NCBI GenBank assembly: GCA_029215795.1
Contig: JARDYH010000003.1
Coordinates: forward strand, 14,087,001-14,151,000
Origin: Anniella stebbinsi
Taxonomy: Eukaryota > Chordata > Lepidosauria > Squamata > Anniellidae
DNA length: 64,000 nucleotides
Direction: 5' to 3'
Each line of letters starts with the position of its first letter. The stretch's first letter is position 1. A program made the position numbers and the translations under genes. The notes under the pieces were generated by a model, which did not search any database, was not told where the DNA came from, and saw nothing but the letters and a program-made list of their open reading frames with translations. Positions 1 to 10,274 of this stretch are shown in pieces.

Positions 1-29
1 CCTGACTGGCTTTAAACAAGCGACTCTTG

Positions 30-130
30 CAGAGTCTCAGCCTGCCTGCCCCACCTGTAAGGTGAGGCTAATAATACTGGCCTACCATAGAGGGTTGTTG
101 TAGGGACCATGTATGTAAAGATAGGGATTT
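30..130 (+). repeat. MIR-like SINE remnant
   Basis: The stretch keeps the order of motifs of the conserved MIR core and 3' part: a 'tctcag' block, 'cacctgtaaggtgagg', 'taataatactggcctacc', 'agggttgttgtaggga' and 'atgtaaag'. This matches the well-known MIR layout in which a 'cctcatctgtaaaatggg' block is followed by 'taataata...cctacctcatagggttgttgtgagg'. It is diverged and truncated, so it is an old relic. The assignment rests on remembered consensus motifs. Confidence 0.6.
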
Positions 131-261
131 CTACCACGCAACCCAAACACTGGGAGTAGCCCTCTGTACCTCACTCCAGAGAAAGAGACAAGGCAGCCAG
201 GACTCTTCTTGCCTCCAGCGGTCCCAGTCACCTGTCTGTTACCTGTTCTGAGGCATACCTG

Positions 262-392
262 AGCAGGATCTACACTACTGCTTTAAAATGGTTTCTAACA
301 GTAGTGATAACTGTTGGGGCCCAGGACACGCTCCATATACAGTTTTCAACCCGTTTTCAACGTGTCATATCCTGCTTGGTGTAAATCTGCCC
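262..392. mobile_element. Foldback TIR element, 'gatctacac' family (R5), short copy
   Basis: The left end 'gatctacactactgcttta' and the right end 'atcctgcttggtgtaaatct' are the two arms of a family also seen at 5679-5809, 13001-13125, 38932-39155, 54120-54331 and 63896-64000. The centre shares 'aactgttggggcccaggaca' with the 13001 copy. No coding capacity is present. It is a non-autonomous DNA element judged from inverted ends and copy number; the superfamily is not certain. Confidence 0.5.
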
Positions 393-507
393 CTGGAATC
401 CTGCTCGTAACTCCCACTGAGCAACTCTATAGACAAATGGGACTGCCAATGGGTTGGGTGAAAAAAAACACAGCTGTCTCACTGCCTGTTCTGGAAGGAG
501 ATTCAAA

Positions 508-643
508 GCTAGGGTGTGCAACTGGCGGCCTCCATATATTTTTACTACAACTCCCATCAGCCCCAGCCAGCAAAGCCAATAGTGAGGGATGGTAGGAGGT
601 GTAGGCCAAAACATCTGGAGGGCCACAAGTTGTGCAGCCCTGG
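508..643. mobile_element. Short foldback (hairpin) element, 'ccctccagatg' family (R2)
   Basis: Two inverted arms flank a short centre: 'gtgtgcaactggcggcctcc' on the left against 'ggagggccacaagttgtgca' on the right, with 'actcccatcagccccagcca' near the middle. The same layout recurs at about ten loci in the window, three of them with perfect 8-bp TSDs, which points to a hAT-type non-autonomous element. No clear TSD remains at this copy. Confidence 0.6.
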
Positions 644-1257
644 TTTAAGAGGGGGAAAGCAGGGACGTCCACATGGAACACTGCAATGGTGAATGAAAAC
701 CCTTATGCAATTGTCAACCATCCCTTTTATTTAAGCTCCCTGATATACCGAGTAGCGCACACAAAAACAAACCAAAATACGCCCGCTGATGAAAGTTCAA
801 GTGCTCCAGATCATTCTTTCCAAATGTGTGAGTTGATTGTCAAGAGCCACTAATGACATTTTCTCTTTGCTATTTAAATTTCACACAAACGGTGCTTACT
901 AGGGAGGAAAGACAAAGTTATCAGTATAGAGCAGGAGAACCCAAGTTTCCTGACCTTGCAAACAGAAACCCAACGTTTCTGCCTGCTTAACGGTCACTAG
1001 ATCCGTTCGCTCCCTCCTACGCGTGGATGAGGTTGGCCTGTGGTTCTCTTCTTGGATCCGTCATGCTGCTGGACCGTATCCCATCCCTGCCAGTCATTTG
1101 CACCTCCAAGGCAAAGACTGAATTGGTCCTCTGCATGATCAAAATGGGCTCAGTTCAGTCGATGCGCCAAACAGAATGAGCCTTGAGGATCCTTGGGTTC
1201 ACGCAGCCTCTCCCCGCCTCACCCCATTCTTCTGCACACGGCAACTCCCTGCCTCTC
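644..1257. other. No recognised feature
   Basis: Nothing recognisable was found on either strand: no long open frame, no repeat family shared with the rest of the window and no tandem array. Confidence 0.5.
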
Positions 1258-1301
<44 letters not shown>

Positions 1302-1472
1302 CCCGCCTCTCCCTCTGGATCGAGGCGGGCAACAACATTAAATACAAAACAGCATAAAATACATAAAACTGATTAAAAATGTATAAAACTAACGAATTAT
1401 TAAAAACATATAAAACTAATACATTGTTAAAATAACAATGAAACATCTTAAAATTCAACTAGGTAGGCCTGC
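1258..1472 (-). mobile_element. LINE 3' end, family 1 (heavily 5'-truncated)
   Basis: On the minus strand this is the last roughly 215 bp of the LINE family that is nearly full length at 16186-19480. It contains the terminal 'cctcgatccagagggagagg' block followed by a tail of about 13 TAA units (1258-1298 on the plus strand as AAT). The 5' end stops near the 'aggcctacctagttgaattt' block. It is a 5'-truncated target-primed insertion. Confidence 0.8.
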
Positions 1473-1873
1473 CGATATTGGTTTGAAGTAAAGCATGGTT
1501 TGCTGCTTCGTCGGAACAGTCAGTCTAACCTTTGATACTAGCTTATAAGCCCAGCACAAATTCTGGCTTGTGACCCTTGTTTGCAGCCCAAACCAAACCA
1601 CAGTTTGACTGTCCCGATGGAACAGTGAACTATGGATCACTTAAACCAGGAATGGTGGAAAGAAATCATGTGCAAAAGAAGAGGGGAACGAGTGCAAGGT
1701 GGAGGCTCTTCAAACTTCACTCCCAGAACACCAATGTGTGCTCTGACGTTACATCAGAACAAGCCCAACGTTGGTGTTTCCAGCATAGTGCTAAAGCACT
1801 CAATGCAGCCTTGCAAATAATAATTTTTTTAAAAAATCTACAAAATTATTTTGCCCATACTTTATCTTCCTAT

Positions 1874-2734
1874 TAGGGATGTGCACGCCTGAAAATATCG
1901 TATTTTATCGTTATCGGAATTTCGGACCAAAACAATTATCGTCTCCGATAATATCGTAGGTTAATCGTATCGTCTTCACGATAATTATCGGAAATCCGAT
2001 ATTTAATTTGCAGTCCCATTGTGCCCTGTAGAGCTGAATGTTTTAGAAAAAATGCTATAACTTCTGTATTTTAAAAGTTAGAGGCTGGAAACTTGGTCAC
2101 AGTGCTTATGGGGGTATGCCTAAGTATGTGTATGAAATTTGAGATCAATCCCTCCAACGCTTGATTTTATATGAATTTATTAAAGAACGTTTAAGTTCTG
2201 ACAGGTCAAAAGTTGCATGATCTTTCAAAATTTCTTATAAAATACAGGGGTGCAGGTATCGATCTGAAATGTGGCACATATGTGTAGCAACATGTGCTAG
2301 ACATGTGTATGAAATTTGAGATCGATACCTCCAATCCTCGATTTTATATGAATTTATTAAAGATCGTGCAACTTTTTGACAGGTCTGAATGAACACACGT
2401 AGTGAGCTGTCATTCTGACCTGTCAGAACTTAAACGATCTTTAATAAATTCATATAAAATCGAGGGTTGGAGGGATCGATCTCAAATTTCATACACATAC
2501 TTAGGCATACCCCATAAGCACTGTGATCAAGTTTTAAGCCTCTAACTTTTAAAATACAGAAGTTATAGGTTTATTTAAATGGCAGTCCGATGATCCGATA
2601 TAATCGGGCTGAAAATTATCGGATCGGATATTTATCAGAGGTTTTTCTATCGTATCGTTATCGTTAAACACATGCATGATAAAGAGCATATTGTATTGTT
2701 ATCGTACATTTTAACAATATGATACACATCCCTA
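1874..2734. mobile_element. 861-bp foldback DNA element, ATCG-rich, hAT-like ends
   Basis: The ends are inverted: TAGGGATGTG at 1874 and CACATCCCTA at 2734. The flanking 8-mers are cttcctat (1866-1873) and ctacctat (2735-2742), a 7/8 match as expected for a hAT TSD. The subterminal 150 bp on each side are crowded with TATCG/ATCGT words. The arms share long inverted blocks: 'ataacttctgtattttaaaa' (left) against 'ttttaaaatacagaagttat' (right). A block containing 'gatttgagatc...ttatatgaatttattaaaga' occurs twice directly in the left part (about 2131-2190 and 2307-2370) and once inverted in the right part (about 2420-2510). It has no coding frame. Confidence 0.8.
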
Positions 2735-2742
2735 CTACCTAT

Positions 2743-4239
2743 CTATTTTTTTAAAAAAAAAAACCTTTGAGTTGGTTTATTTTGAAGCCATTTTGAAAGA
2801 TCTAGTTTATGGAAGCTTTCTCACTCAGTCCCCCTAAAGACAATTGTTACTCATCAAGTGTGACCAAGTGAAAAGAGTTGTACAAGCCTGACTCACCATG
2901 AAGCCTTCCCTCCATCATTTCATTGCCCCAGCTATTTCAGCAATTGCAGCTGCAATTTGCACAACTTGCTATTTATACAAACTTGTTTTTTTTAAAAAAT
3001 CCCATGGAAAACATTCTTGAAGAAACTCGTGGCTCAGCTCACAAATGCAAGCCAAATTGGGGCGCCGTGGAAATCCCTTTGGAACTTGCCTTCTTGCCTG
3101 TTAATTCTGTGCCTTTGACCGTCTACCAACTGCTCCTGCCTTGAACTGCTCTCTTGCTGGACTGATACCTCTATGCTTGACATTTCGCCTGTTTATTGAC
3201 TTGCTATTGGATTTGCCCTAACACTGAGTCCACTCTAGCCCAAGTAGGACATGTAATCCAAATGACAAATCCCATGGATCAAGCTGCCAACACTGTCACA
3301 TCGTCCTCCTGCATCTCCAATCATCAGAATACTGTAGCGTTCTGGCCATCAAATCTACAGAGTTGCAATATTCAGGCATAAAGGACCTTAGCTCTGATGC
3401 CACTAGGTTGGGTTTTCCTGAAAGATACGAATGGGTTAAATCCATCAAAGGTGTTATGAGAAGGTCACACCTTCCCCCCAAAAAGGTACTGACTGTACTG
3501 CTGTTTTTGTATAAACCCAGCATGGGTCCTAGAACAAGGTGCCTGGGTTGTAAAGTTTCCAAGTGGCATTCTATCCAGCTGCCTGCCCAGAACAATAGAG
3601 CATTCATCAAAAGTTAAACATTCACTCAAAATAAAAAAAATCTCCATATTGTCTGGCACGCCAGATAGCTAATGCTCAACAACAAGAAAGGTAACCCAAA
3701 AGGCTATATCGAACCAAGACTCCCAACATTTATTAGCTTGTTCTTGCCCTGACCTGAGCAAGGCTGACATAAAAGAGATTATAAATCAGGAGAGAAGCCA
3801 GAGATCTAAGAACACTTTGAGTTCAGTGTTCCCATGTAAAAAAGAAAGCCCAAAGGATGCAATCCCACACAAAGTGGGGTTACTGAAATGTAATTGACTG
3901 GATGAAATTCTGCACAGGACTGCAAACTTTGGGAGGAAACAAGGATCAGGAGGGGGGGGGGGAGAAACTTGGGTTCATCCAAACAATTGATCATATCCAA
4001 AAAGAGCCAAATGCTATAAAATTCTACTTTGGAGTCAACCTTGAGAAAGATCCTCATTTGTCACAATTGAACAGGAACAAGTAGCCATTTACATGCCTGG
4101 AGAATGGGTGTAGAATCTCAGGCCTCAGCATTAAATCAGATGCCTTCCACCTCTCTAGCAGGCCTGATGCAACAATCCCCAGGGGAGCAATAGACAAACC
4201 TTTCAATTCCAGTTTCTCATTCCCCCCCCACACACACAC
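2743..4239. other. No recognised gene; low-repeat sequence
   Basis: No repeat family or convincing reading frame was recognised. An 84-residue plus-strand frame at 3363-3617 has no motif I know. A G-rich run lies at about 3951-3962. Confidence 0.4.
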
Positions 4240-5004
4240 ACCCCAATCGCAGGTCTGGTTCATCCCAAACTTTGAGATTTGTGCGGGGGGGGGGGGGTCT
4301 ATTTCTCCTAATACATGCATTTTTGTACACAATTTTGCCTAATATACACATTTTTGCAAGCGAGCTTTCTAATACAATGCATTATTGTGAATACTTTTCA
4401 CAAAAAGGGATGTAGGAGAAATCCACAATATTCAGATTTCTATGAATTTGACCCATAGATTCTGCAGAAGACTGGCCTTTTCTGAGTCGCACAGATTCCG
4501 CGGAGTTGTGGATTTTTTTTTTTAAAAAAATCCAGATGTAGTTCTACAAAAATTTTAAGAAAAAAGATCATCAGCCAAAAATGTCATATAGGCTAAAGCA
4601 TGAAAACGCAGATGGGAGTGGTTGCACATTTTCCATTTTTTCCCACTTCGGGGGAAATTTGTGCAAATGTGAATTGGTTAATGCAGATTAGCGCGACTGC
4701 GAATTAATACAAGTACAATGAAACTCTTCTACAAAAAAAATGGATTCTGTCAATGACCAGACAATGGAATGAAGGATGTGTGATAATCCACGAAACACAG
4801 ACGACATGGATTTAATAAAATCCATACAACCCTATTCCCCAAAGCATGCATTTTCATACACACTACTTTGGGACAGGAGAACTCCATTGAAAAATCCGGA
4901 AAAGTGCAAATTCCGAAGTATAACGGAGTTTCAGTTTGCTTACTGGGTCAAACATGTGAAATTAGGTAAATTCACGTTAAAATGCAGACTAAATGAATTT
5001 CTCC
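4240..5004. repeat. Diverged AT-rich interspersed repeat (R14), possible hAT relic
   Basis: The sequence is rich in 'atacacatttttg'-type words, carries 'agggatgtaggagaaatcc' near 4409 and ends near 'gaatttctcccccatgaat' (about 4994-5012). A similar sequence at 49450-49757 ends in 'tttctcatacatcccta', the reverse complement of an hAT-like terminus. The two loci look like old copies of one family. Boundaries are uncertain. A G12 run lies near 4286. Confidence 0.3.
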
Positions 5005-5090
5005 CCCATGAATCTTTTGGAAACTGCCCAGAGAGCTTCAATTATGGGGTGGTATAGAAATGTAATAAATAATAATAAAAGATAATAGTA
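5005..5090 (+). mobile_element. LINE (L2/CR1 type) 3' tail fragment
   Basis: The motif 'actgcccagagagcttcaat' followed by 'ggggtggtatagaaatgtaa' and a TAA-rich tail is the standard 3' end of L2/CR1-type LINEs found intact elsewhere in the window (36120-36178, 43545-43621). Only the last 80 or so bases remain. Confidence 0.7.
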
Positions 5091-5678
5091 ACCCCTATCC
5101 CAGGGCTCCTGTTAGCGTGGCCTACATTTGGTCTGGTCCTAGCTCCATCTCTGTGAACAATGCTGCTGTTAGGTGTGGTTTATTGGGACTGGGGCACATT
5201 CAAAACACGGATCTTGCAAAAAGGAAACTGGAGCATGAGTAACGATTTGGCTTTGAAGCAAGCTGCAGTAAAGCAGAAAGACATGGCCGACAATGCGAGG
5301 GCACCCTAGTTTGCAGAGGCAGCGGGCCAGTTTTAGGAGCACTGTTACGTCCACGTGTCAAATCTACAGCTGATTCACTTCTACGTCCTCTGACAGTTCG
5401 GAGGTGAAAATGGGGACACTCGTCTTGTGCACTTGTAATCCAATATACTAATACAGAACTCATTCCCAGAGCATTTACATAGCCAAAACGGCACCATCAG
5501 AAGAAGAGGGAGGGTTAGCAGGCTCAAGAGAATTCTAAAGTTTGCAGAAATGGGGGGGAATTTAAGGGGAAGGGGAGAAGCCCCCAAAACAGCCCCATGG
5601 GGATGGAGGATGCTCAGTGAGTATGGCAGGGGAGCGCAACCTCCGGCACCTTGGATAGCTCCTTGAGAGTTTTAACTG

Positions 5679-5809
5679 TGCCAGCTCTACACCAAGCAGG
5701 ATATGACACTTTGAAAACGTTTCGAAAAGTGTATATGGAGCGGGTCCTGGGTCCCAACAATTGTCAATACTGTTATAAACCATTTTAAAGCAGTAGTGTA
5801 GATCCTGCC
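5679..5809. mobile_element. Foldback TIR element, 'gatctacac' family (R5)
   Basis: The left arm 'ctctacaccaagcaggatat' and the right arm 'aaagcagtagtgtagatcc' match the ends of the other R5 copies. The centre carries 'ggtcctgggtcccaacaatt', the reverse-complement region of the 262-392 copy with the same 'aactgttgggacccagga' core. A 152-residue minus-strand open frame crosses this element and is not a gene. Confidence 0.55.
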
Positions 5810-5978
5810 CTGGTTCTGGCTGAAACATGGAGTGGATGCCCCACCCCACTGACACTGGAACCTGGAGCAAACAAACAAAACAAAACTCAGAGCCACCAGC
5901 CTCCACTGGATAGGATGGAGTTTCAAAGAGGAGGACATGACCGGATGGCTGAAACCCTGAAGAGGAGCTCTCCAGATA

Positions 5979-6168
5979 GGCCGTGTTCAGACGACACGCT
6001 AAACTATGATGGTTAAACATTTTGTGCTAAACATTCTGGCTTAGCATGTCGTGTGAACCACTCCTAATCATGGTGACTACGTAACCACAGTTTAAACATG
6101 CTCACCAAACTCTTGCTGCAAACGGGTTAGCAGGCTAACCATGGCTTAGCGTGTTGTCTGAACAGGCC
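5979..6168. mobile_element. 190-bp TIR element, 'gttcagacgacacgctaa' family (R6)
   Basis: The left terminus GGCCGTGTTCAGACGACACG and the right terminus CGTGTTGTCTGAACAGGCC are inverted repeats over about 23 bases with two differences. Internal inverted words such as 'taaccatgg' and 'ggttaaac' make it partly palindromic. A second, interrupted copy lies at 24134-24566. The flanking triplets do not match here. The element has no coding capacity. Confidence 0.7.
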
Positions 6169-6283
6169 CAATGTAACATTTTGTTGCAGGTCCTCCTGTG
6201 TCCCTAATCCCACACTAGCCCTCCATCACTATTACACATGGGCTGAATGGATGCCTGCTGCATCCATTCACTCTACAACAGCC

Positions 6284-6441
6284 CTGCCCCCTTGTATCTG
6301 GTCACACTAGGCAACTGTTGTGATGAAGAGGGAATTTCACCAGGTGCTGCATGCCTACAAAGGACACTTGCTGAAATTCCCTTTTCTGTACAACTGTTAC
6401 AGATACAGGAGCCCTGTCCTGCTTTCTATATGGTCACCCTA
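6284..6441. mobile_element. Half copy of the 320-bp hAT-type foldback (R1)
   Basis: The sequence runs from the asymmetric centre ('gtatctggtcacactag') through one arm ('gttgtgatgaagagggaatt', 'aggtgctgcatgcctac', 'ctgaaattcccttttctgt') to the terminus 'atggtcaccctaacc'. The opposite arm is missing, so this is a one-armed remnant of the family with full copies at 9956, 15182, 23809, 37148, 46444 and 60352. Confidence 0.75.
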
Positions 6442-6719
6442 ACCATGATGGCAACAGGGACGTAAGCTCCCAGTGGCCCTTATATCTCCAACTGACAGAT
6501 GGAGCCAGAATAGATTTCTCTTCTACTCTGCAGTCCAAGAAGCAACCTTCCCCTTACTTCCTTGAGGGCTTGATCTGGGAGACTTGCACCAGCAGGGCTA
6601 CTGGTCCAACGAGGAACTTTGCAGATGCTCCTGCCTGGGACACATCCACCAAAGCCCAGAATCCTCTTGGCTTAGGGCACCAGGTGACCTTAGTGTGCCA
6701 ATCAGATGCCCTGGCCAGC

Positions 6720-7183
6720 TATAATAATAAAAATAATTTATTTATTTATTTATTTATTTCTTACTCGCCTCTCCATCTGGATCGGGGTGGGGAACAACAT
6801 TAAAAGCAAATGATATAAAATACATAAAACTGATTAAAAACATAAAAAAAAGAATACATTATTAAAATACCAATAAAATACCAAGTTTTTATAGCTTTCT
6901 TAAATTCTGGAAGACTGTTAAATTGCCAGATCTCTCCTGGCAGGTCATTCCACAGTCTGGGAGCAGCAGAAGAAAAGGTCCTCTGGGTAACGGTTGTCAG
7001 CCTAGTTTCGGCTGACTGTAGTAAATTCTTCCCAGAGGACCTGAGTGTGCAGGGCGGATTGTATGGGAGAAGGCGATCCCGCAGGTAGCCTGGAACCAAA
7101 CCATGTAAGGCTTTAAAGGTAATGACCAACACTTTGTACTTCGCACGGAAAGTAATTGGCAGCCAGTGGAGTGATTTTACAGC
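6720..7183 (-). mobile_element. LINE 3' end, family 1
   Basis: A minus-strand open frame of 110 codons (6800-7132) encodes the C-terminal part of a LINE polyprotein, with 'VITFKALHGLVPGYLRDRLL' and 'RLWNDLPGEI' blocks. It is followed by the 3' UTR ending in 'ccccgatccagatggagagg' and a (TAAA)n/(TAA)n tail at 6721-6759. It directly adjoins a second copy at 7184-7860 in the same orientation. The copy is 5'-truncated and non-functional. Confidence 0.85.
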
Positions 7184-7860
7184 TAATAATGATAAATAAT
7201 AATAATATATTTATTTATTACCCGCCTCTCCCTCCAGATCGAGGCGGGGAACAACATCATCATAAAACACACAAAACTGATTAAAAATACATAAAGCCAA
7301 TATATCATTAAAATACCAATAAAACACCAATAAAACACTTAAAATTCATCTGAGTAGGCCTGCCGGAAGAGCTCAGTCTTTATAGATCGTTTAAATTCCT
7401 GAAGACTGGTAAGTTCACGGATCTCTCCTGGCAGGTCATTCCATAATCTGGGAGAGGCAGAAGAGATGGTCCTCTGGGTAACAGTTGTCAGTCTAGTTTT
7501 TGTTGACTGTAATAAATTCTTCCCAGAGGATCTAAGCGTGCGGGGCAGATTGTATGGGAGAAGGCGATCCCGCAGGTAACCTGGACCCAAACCATGTAGG
7601 GCTTTAAAGGTAATGACCAACACTTTGTACTTCGCCCGGAAACTTACTGGCAGCCCTAGCTGCGCCATATTACACCAGCTTTTTGAACTAGTTGAAGTTT
7701 CCAGACTAGGTACAGAGGCTGCCCTATGTACAGCGCATTGCAGATGTTGAACCTCGAAGTTATCAACGCGTGCACTACCACCTTTAGGTCTTCCAACTCT
7801 AGGAAGGGGCGCAGCTAGTGTATCAGCCAAAGCTGATAGTAGGCCCTCCTGACCATCTCA
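7184..7860 (-). mobile_element. LINE 3' end, family 1, with internal deletion
   Basis: The minus-strand frame at 7339-7830 (163 codons) carries the family C-terminal blocks ('RSSGKNLLQSTKTRLTTVTQ', 'RLWNDLPGEI'). Compared with the long copy at 16186-19480, about 70 bp around the 'LKLLHWLPISFRAKY' region are rearranged or lost (near 7650-7680), so the frame joins unrelated residues there. The 3' end has the 'cctcgatctggagggagagg' block and a TAAT-rich tail at 7186-7220. Confidence 0.85.
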
Positions 7861-8449
7861 TGTTTACAGATCTGCAGTGTGGGCAACATGCCACTAGGGG
7901 AAAGTCACCATGTTCTCATCCTGCATCTGTTTTCACAACACTGTGAGAACGGGGGCATGCCTCCTTCGATACAAGTCTACAAGGGTCAAAATTGGACCTC
8001 TGGGCACCAGACCAAATAAGATCTCTCACATCCTGCCCCGAAAATACTGTATCTTTGTGCCACTGTCTGTCAGAGCCATTGACACAGGAAAACCTATAGG
8101 AGGAACCCAAAGAGAGGATGCGGTTGTGGTTGCCCATGTGTTGTGAGAAGAGGCTGCTGATGAGGAAGCAGAAGATGACAGTGACGAATTTGTGAGCGCT
8201 TGCGACGCATGAAGGCCCACCCTCCCCGCTACAGGATACATTCTGTTTTTTCTGCTTTTTATCAAAGTGGACACAGCTTTCAAAACAGGCACAATACTTT
8301 GTGCTTGTGGGGGAAAGAAAAACAGCCTGCAACTTCCTTTCTCTCTCCTTTCAAGCAGTAAATACTGAGCACATGCCCACGGAGTTGATTTTAAAATCAT
8401 CCTGAATCTATTTGTACTTTGTGCTTCTTCCAATCTCAGGAGTAGTATA
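7861..8449. other. Unassigned region with an acidic frame remnant
   Basis: No known repeat was recognised. On the plus strand the frame through 8060-8146 ends in a stop and is then continued in the same frame by an acidic stretch reading EEAADEEAEDDSDEF (about 8147-8191) before another stop. This could be chance or the worn end of an old coding sequence. Nothing else supports a gene here. Confidence 0.25.
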
Positions 8450-8580
8450 TCTGGGGTATCTCATTTTATCCTCACAACAACCCTGTGGATTAGGCCAAGT
8501 GACTTGCCTAAAGCCAATCAACGAGCTTTCTGACTGAGCAGAGAACTAAATCTAAGTCTCCCCAGTCCACTTCCAATACG
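8450..8580 (-). repeat. Diverged tRNA/MIR-type SINE fragment
   Basis: 'tcattttatcctcacaacaa' followed by 'ccctgtggattagg', 'aagtgacttgcc' and 'actaaatctaagtctcccc' is the minus-strand body of the SINE seen better at 56283-56505. The tRNA-like head is worn. Confidence 0.5.
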
Positions 8581-8639
8581 CGGTCTTCATTCTCACAGAA
8601 ACCCTGCCTCTCTCTGAGGGGAGAATTCCCAGGAGACAT

Positions 8640-9086
8640 GGCCGTGTCTGTACCAGGGATATATCCCGGGGAGTCCCTAGGTCATCCCTGTGAGCCTAAG
8701 TGACGCACAGGGGATCCTGGGGGCAACTGGGGATGACCTAGGGACAACCCTGGGATAACACCGGGATAGCGGAAACTGCGGATATCCTGGTTTTCCCACC
8801 ATCTCGGGTCCTAAAACGGGCACGGAGCTGCGTGGGGTGGCTCCATGCCCATGGGGGGAAGAAGCAATTTTGCCATCCCCAGGACGGCTGGGGGTGGGCG
8901 CACAGGGGGGTCCCTTACCTTTTCCGCCGCTCAAGGGCTCCTCTGTTGCTTTAAAAAAAAGGTGGGTGCGACATCCCGTTCCTTCCAGGACATCGCGCTT
9001 TCGTTTAGAAGCCGGGGGACAATCCCAGAAGCAGGTAAGTCCAGGACTGTCCCCCTCCCTCTACACCTTTAGGTGTAGAAAGGGCC
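8640..9086 (+). mobile_element. GC-rich TIR element, 'ggccctttctacacc' family (R4)
   Basis: It begins GGCCGTGTCTGTACC and ends GGTGTAGAAAGGGCC, inverted termini of a seven-copy family (21979, 28962, 39172, 43731, 48731, 62640). Internal landmarks in order are 'cctaggtcatccctgtgagc', 'gggatagcggaaactgcgga', 'ggctccatgcccatgggg', a 'ttaccttttccgcc' stretch and an A-run. Many CCCGGG/GGGAT words form inverted pairs near the left end. No frame of the family is conserved as protein between copies, so it is non-autonomous. Confidence 0.75.
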
Positions 9087-9955
9087 ATAGGGTGCAATCT
9101 TCCCAACTTTCCTAACTCCTTCAAGTATTTCCCAAACCCCAACCAGTTCTGAGCATGGCCTCCTGGGTGGCTAGGAGCCATAAACATTCTTCTTCCCACG
9201 TCCGCCCTGTCCGGAGCATTCTTCTGTCAAACCCAAGATTGCCTGGCTCCTTTCTGGCTAGAGTCGCTCACGCTACCTTCAATGCTGATCCTCCCTTGCT
9301 TATCTTTATAATATAGACCCCACCTTCCCACCCCATCCCCCCAGCACAGATCCCTGATCAAGCACACTCGATCATGGAAACTGTTTCTTCAATGGAAAGC
9401 ATGAGATTGCAAGTAGCTACTAGCCCCAGATCCCAGTTAATAGTTAACACTATTGCATTTTGGCCATGCTCCTGCCTCTTTCCAGTGGAAGCCTCATCTT
9501 TCACATCTCCCCCAAGTAAACTTGTATTTGCGAGTTTAGCAGCAACACTGGAAGATGCTCATACATACCACTAGCCTCTAAAAACACACTGTTTGGGCAC
9601 GAGACCCACCCAAACCCATGAACATATCCAGTTTCTGCAAGTCATCGCCACAACGAGATTGCAATCTTTGACTTGCCCAAAGGCAAAACTGACAAAGTGA
9701 CAGAGTTCAGATATGTAACCAGGCCTCATAAGTCCAAGATGGCTTGGCATTATTCCAGGTGTATTCCAGGTGTACTTATTCCAGTAATTATTTTTCTTTC
9801 ATTTCTTTAAGCTCGTTTTCTACTCTATAAAAGGGTTCTCTCGCTCTCGAAACTCAGAAAAACCAGCAAGGCAAATTATGATGATCAGTGGTGGAGCAGC
9901 TCAAAGTTGCCCGGCTAGCCCGACAGCCAACTATGGATTTTTATTCATCCAAGGA
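9087..9955. other. No recognised feature
   Basis: No repeat, tandem array or plausible exon was recognised here. Confidence 0.45.
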
Positions 9956-10266
9956 TAGGGTGACCATATGAAAAGGAGGACAGGGCTCCTGTATCTTTAA
10001 CAGTTGAATAGAAAAGGGAATTTCAGCAGGGGTCATTTGTAGGCATGCAGCACCTGGTGAAATTCCCACTTCATCACAACAGTTAAAGCTGCAGGAGCTA
10101 TACTAGAGTGACCCGATACGAAAGAGGGCAGGGCTCCTGCAGCTTTAACTGTGATGATGAAGAGGGAATTGCTGCATGCGTACAAGTGACACCTGCTGAA
10201 ATTCCCTTTTCTATACAACTGTTAAAGATACAGGAGCCCTGTCCTCTTTTCCATATGGTCATCCTA
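9956..10266. mobile_element. hAT-type foldback MITE (R1, subfamily A), 311 bp
   Basis: Termini are TAGGGTGACCATATG and CATATGGTCATCCTA. Flanking 8-mers tccaagga (9948-9955) and tccaaggg (10267-10274) match at 7/8, the TSD length of hAT transposons. The two arms of about 140 bp are inverted copies: 'ctgtatctttaacagttg', 'aagggaatttcagcagg' and 'gcatgcagcacctggtgaa' recur reversed on the right, where nine bases of the last block are lost. The centre (about 10095-10130) is the only asymmetric part. There is no coding capacity. Confidence 0.9.
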
Positions 10267-10274
10267 TCCAAGGG

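Noticed and set aside
5562..6020. 152-codon minus-strand open frame
   Set aside because: It runs through the R5 and R6 transposon copies and contains no protein motif.
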